Source: an uncultured Roseburia sp. (lineage in GTDB: Bacteria > Bacillota > Clostridia > Lachnospirales > Lachnospiraceae). Taken from it: DNA of 6,719 nucleotides. A program made the position numbers and the translations under genes. Below, one piece after another: positions 6,309 through 6,719 of the stretch. The stretch is taken from NCBI GenBank assembly GCA_945928585.1, contig CAMENQ010000135.1:1-6719 (forward strand), in the 5' to 3' direction. Positions within the stretch are counted from its first letter, which is position 1. Each line of letters opens with the position of its first letter. Under the pieces are notes generated by a model that worked only from the letters and a program-made list of their open reading frames with translations, ran no database searches and was not told the DNA's origin.

Positions 6309-6575
6309 TTATTTTCTGATTCCTAACTTCTCGATTAAGTTACGGTATCCTTCAAGGTCTGTCTTCTTTAAGTAATCAAGAAGACCACGTCTCTGACCAA
6401 CCATCTTAAGAAGACCTCTTCTTGAGTGATGATCCTTCTGATGTGTCTTTAAATGCTCTGTAAGCTCCTGAATTCTAACTGTTAAAATAGCAATCTGAAC
6501 CTCTGGAGAACCTGTGTCCTCTGGTGTTCTTCCGTATGTTTTAATTAATTCAGCTTTCTTTTCCTTTGATATCAT
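6309..6575 (-). CDS. rpsO: 30S ribosomal protein S15 (uS15)
   Basis: This protein is the primary 16S rRNA-binding protein uS15 of the small ribosomal subunit, which binds the central-domain three-way junction early in 30S assembly. The 88 residues match the usual family length. The family signature is plain: TGSPEVQ at residues 21-27, then the [15 protein letters not shown] segment at 41-55. H41, D48 and S51 in this segment are equivalent to the residues that contact the G-U/G-C motif of helix 22. The ATG is preceded by a perfect AGGAGG (plus-strand positions 6584-6589) at a spacing of 8 nt. It is the first gene of a unit with pnp, 74 bp downstream, an order conserved in many bacteria. An upstream terminator separates it from the preceding gene, so it should have its own promoter. 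uS15 commonly represses its own mRNA through a leader structure; a small GC-rich hairpin is present in this leader. Nothing is abnormal in the protein. Confidence 0.98.
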   Translation of the reverse strand: MISKEKKAELIKTYGRTPEDTGSPEVQIAILTVRIQELTEHLKTHQKDHHSRRGLLKMVGQRRGLLDYLKKTDLEGYRNLIEKLGIRK

Positions 6576-6589
6576 TTTAAAATCCTCCT

Positions 6590-6647
6590 AAAATATAATA
6601 TCGCGATACACATTAGTTCCGGTCGGAGTGTCCGTAAACCAAGTATA
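6590..6647 (-). promoter_or_regulatory. rpsO leader with candidate -10 box and small GC-rich structure
   Basis: TATACT (6642-6647, minus strand) is the best -10 candidate but has no good -35 hexamer, so this promoter assignment is weak. Downstream lie a small hairpin, CGGA-CAC-TCCG (6624-6634), possibly extended by GGT/ACC (6638-6640 with 6621-6623), and the 10-bp palindrome TATCGCGATA (6599-6608) just before the ribosome binding site. S15 leaders in Firmicutes often contain uS15-binding structures; whether this is one cannot be shown by eye. Confidence 0.35.
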
Positions 6648-6664
6648 CGCTTTGTGCCTTAAAC

Positions 6665-6703
6665 AAAAATATAGTTGTTCAGCACACTCACTGAACAACT
6701 ATA
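6665..6703 (-). terminator. Intrinsic terminator of the gene upstream of rpsO (outside the window)
   Basis: A perfect 13-bp inverted repeat (6670-6682 with 6691-6703, core GTTGTTCAG and CTGAACAAC) with an 8-nt loop is followed on the minus strand by ATTTTTG. It ends a minus-strand transcript that comes in from beyond position 6719. The 16 bases to the right of it contain no identifiable coding sequence. Confidence 0.88.
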
Positions 6704-6719
6704 CCATAAACCATTTTAA

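Overview
The window looks like a chromosomal stretch of a low-to-moderate GC Gram-positive anaerobe of the Clostridia, most likely Lachnospiraceae. This rests on the protein sequences, the strong AGGAGG-type ribosome binding sites, the AT-rich spacers with extended -10 promoters and the rpsO-pnp-M16 peptidase gene order known from Firmicutes. The taxonomic placement is inference. All five genes are on the minus strand, so transcription runs from right to left.

From right to left: an intrinsic terminator (6665-6703) closes a gene that lies outside the window. Next comes rpsO (ribosomal protein uS15) with a short structured leader, then a 30-nt hairpin and pnp (polynucleotide phosphorylase), clearly one rpsO-pnp unit. 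Three hairpins are packed between pnp and the next gene, and two of them have the U-tract of a minus-strand terminator. An M16-family zinc peptidase follows; its start is best placed at 3961, because the longer reading frame runs back through a -10 box into the terminator. Then comes an O-acetylhomoserine sulfhydrylase (metY type), with its own candidate promoter overlapped by a perfect inverted repeat. Last is a MacB/LolD-type ABC ATPase with a strong extended -10 promoter, but with no permease beside it inside the window.

The unusual object is a 326-bp near-palindrome at 994-1319, filling most of the gap between metY and the ABC gene. Its outer 70-bp arms match at 68 positions, and pairing continues with interruptions down to a 10-bp apical stem with a GTAT loop. 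It encodes nothing visible. It starts 18 nt after the metY stop codon and ends 4 nt from the -35 box of the ABC gene. It could be a fold-back or MITE-like non-autonomous element, a giant terminator or 3'-UTR hairpin, or both; the sequence alone does not decide.

Functionally the genes are ordinary: translation (uS15), RNA decay (PNPase), proteolysis (M16), methionine/cysteine synthesis (MetY) and an ABC export or signalling ATPase. Apart from rpsO-pnp, each gene appears to be its own transcription unit.
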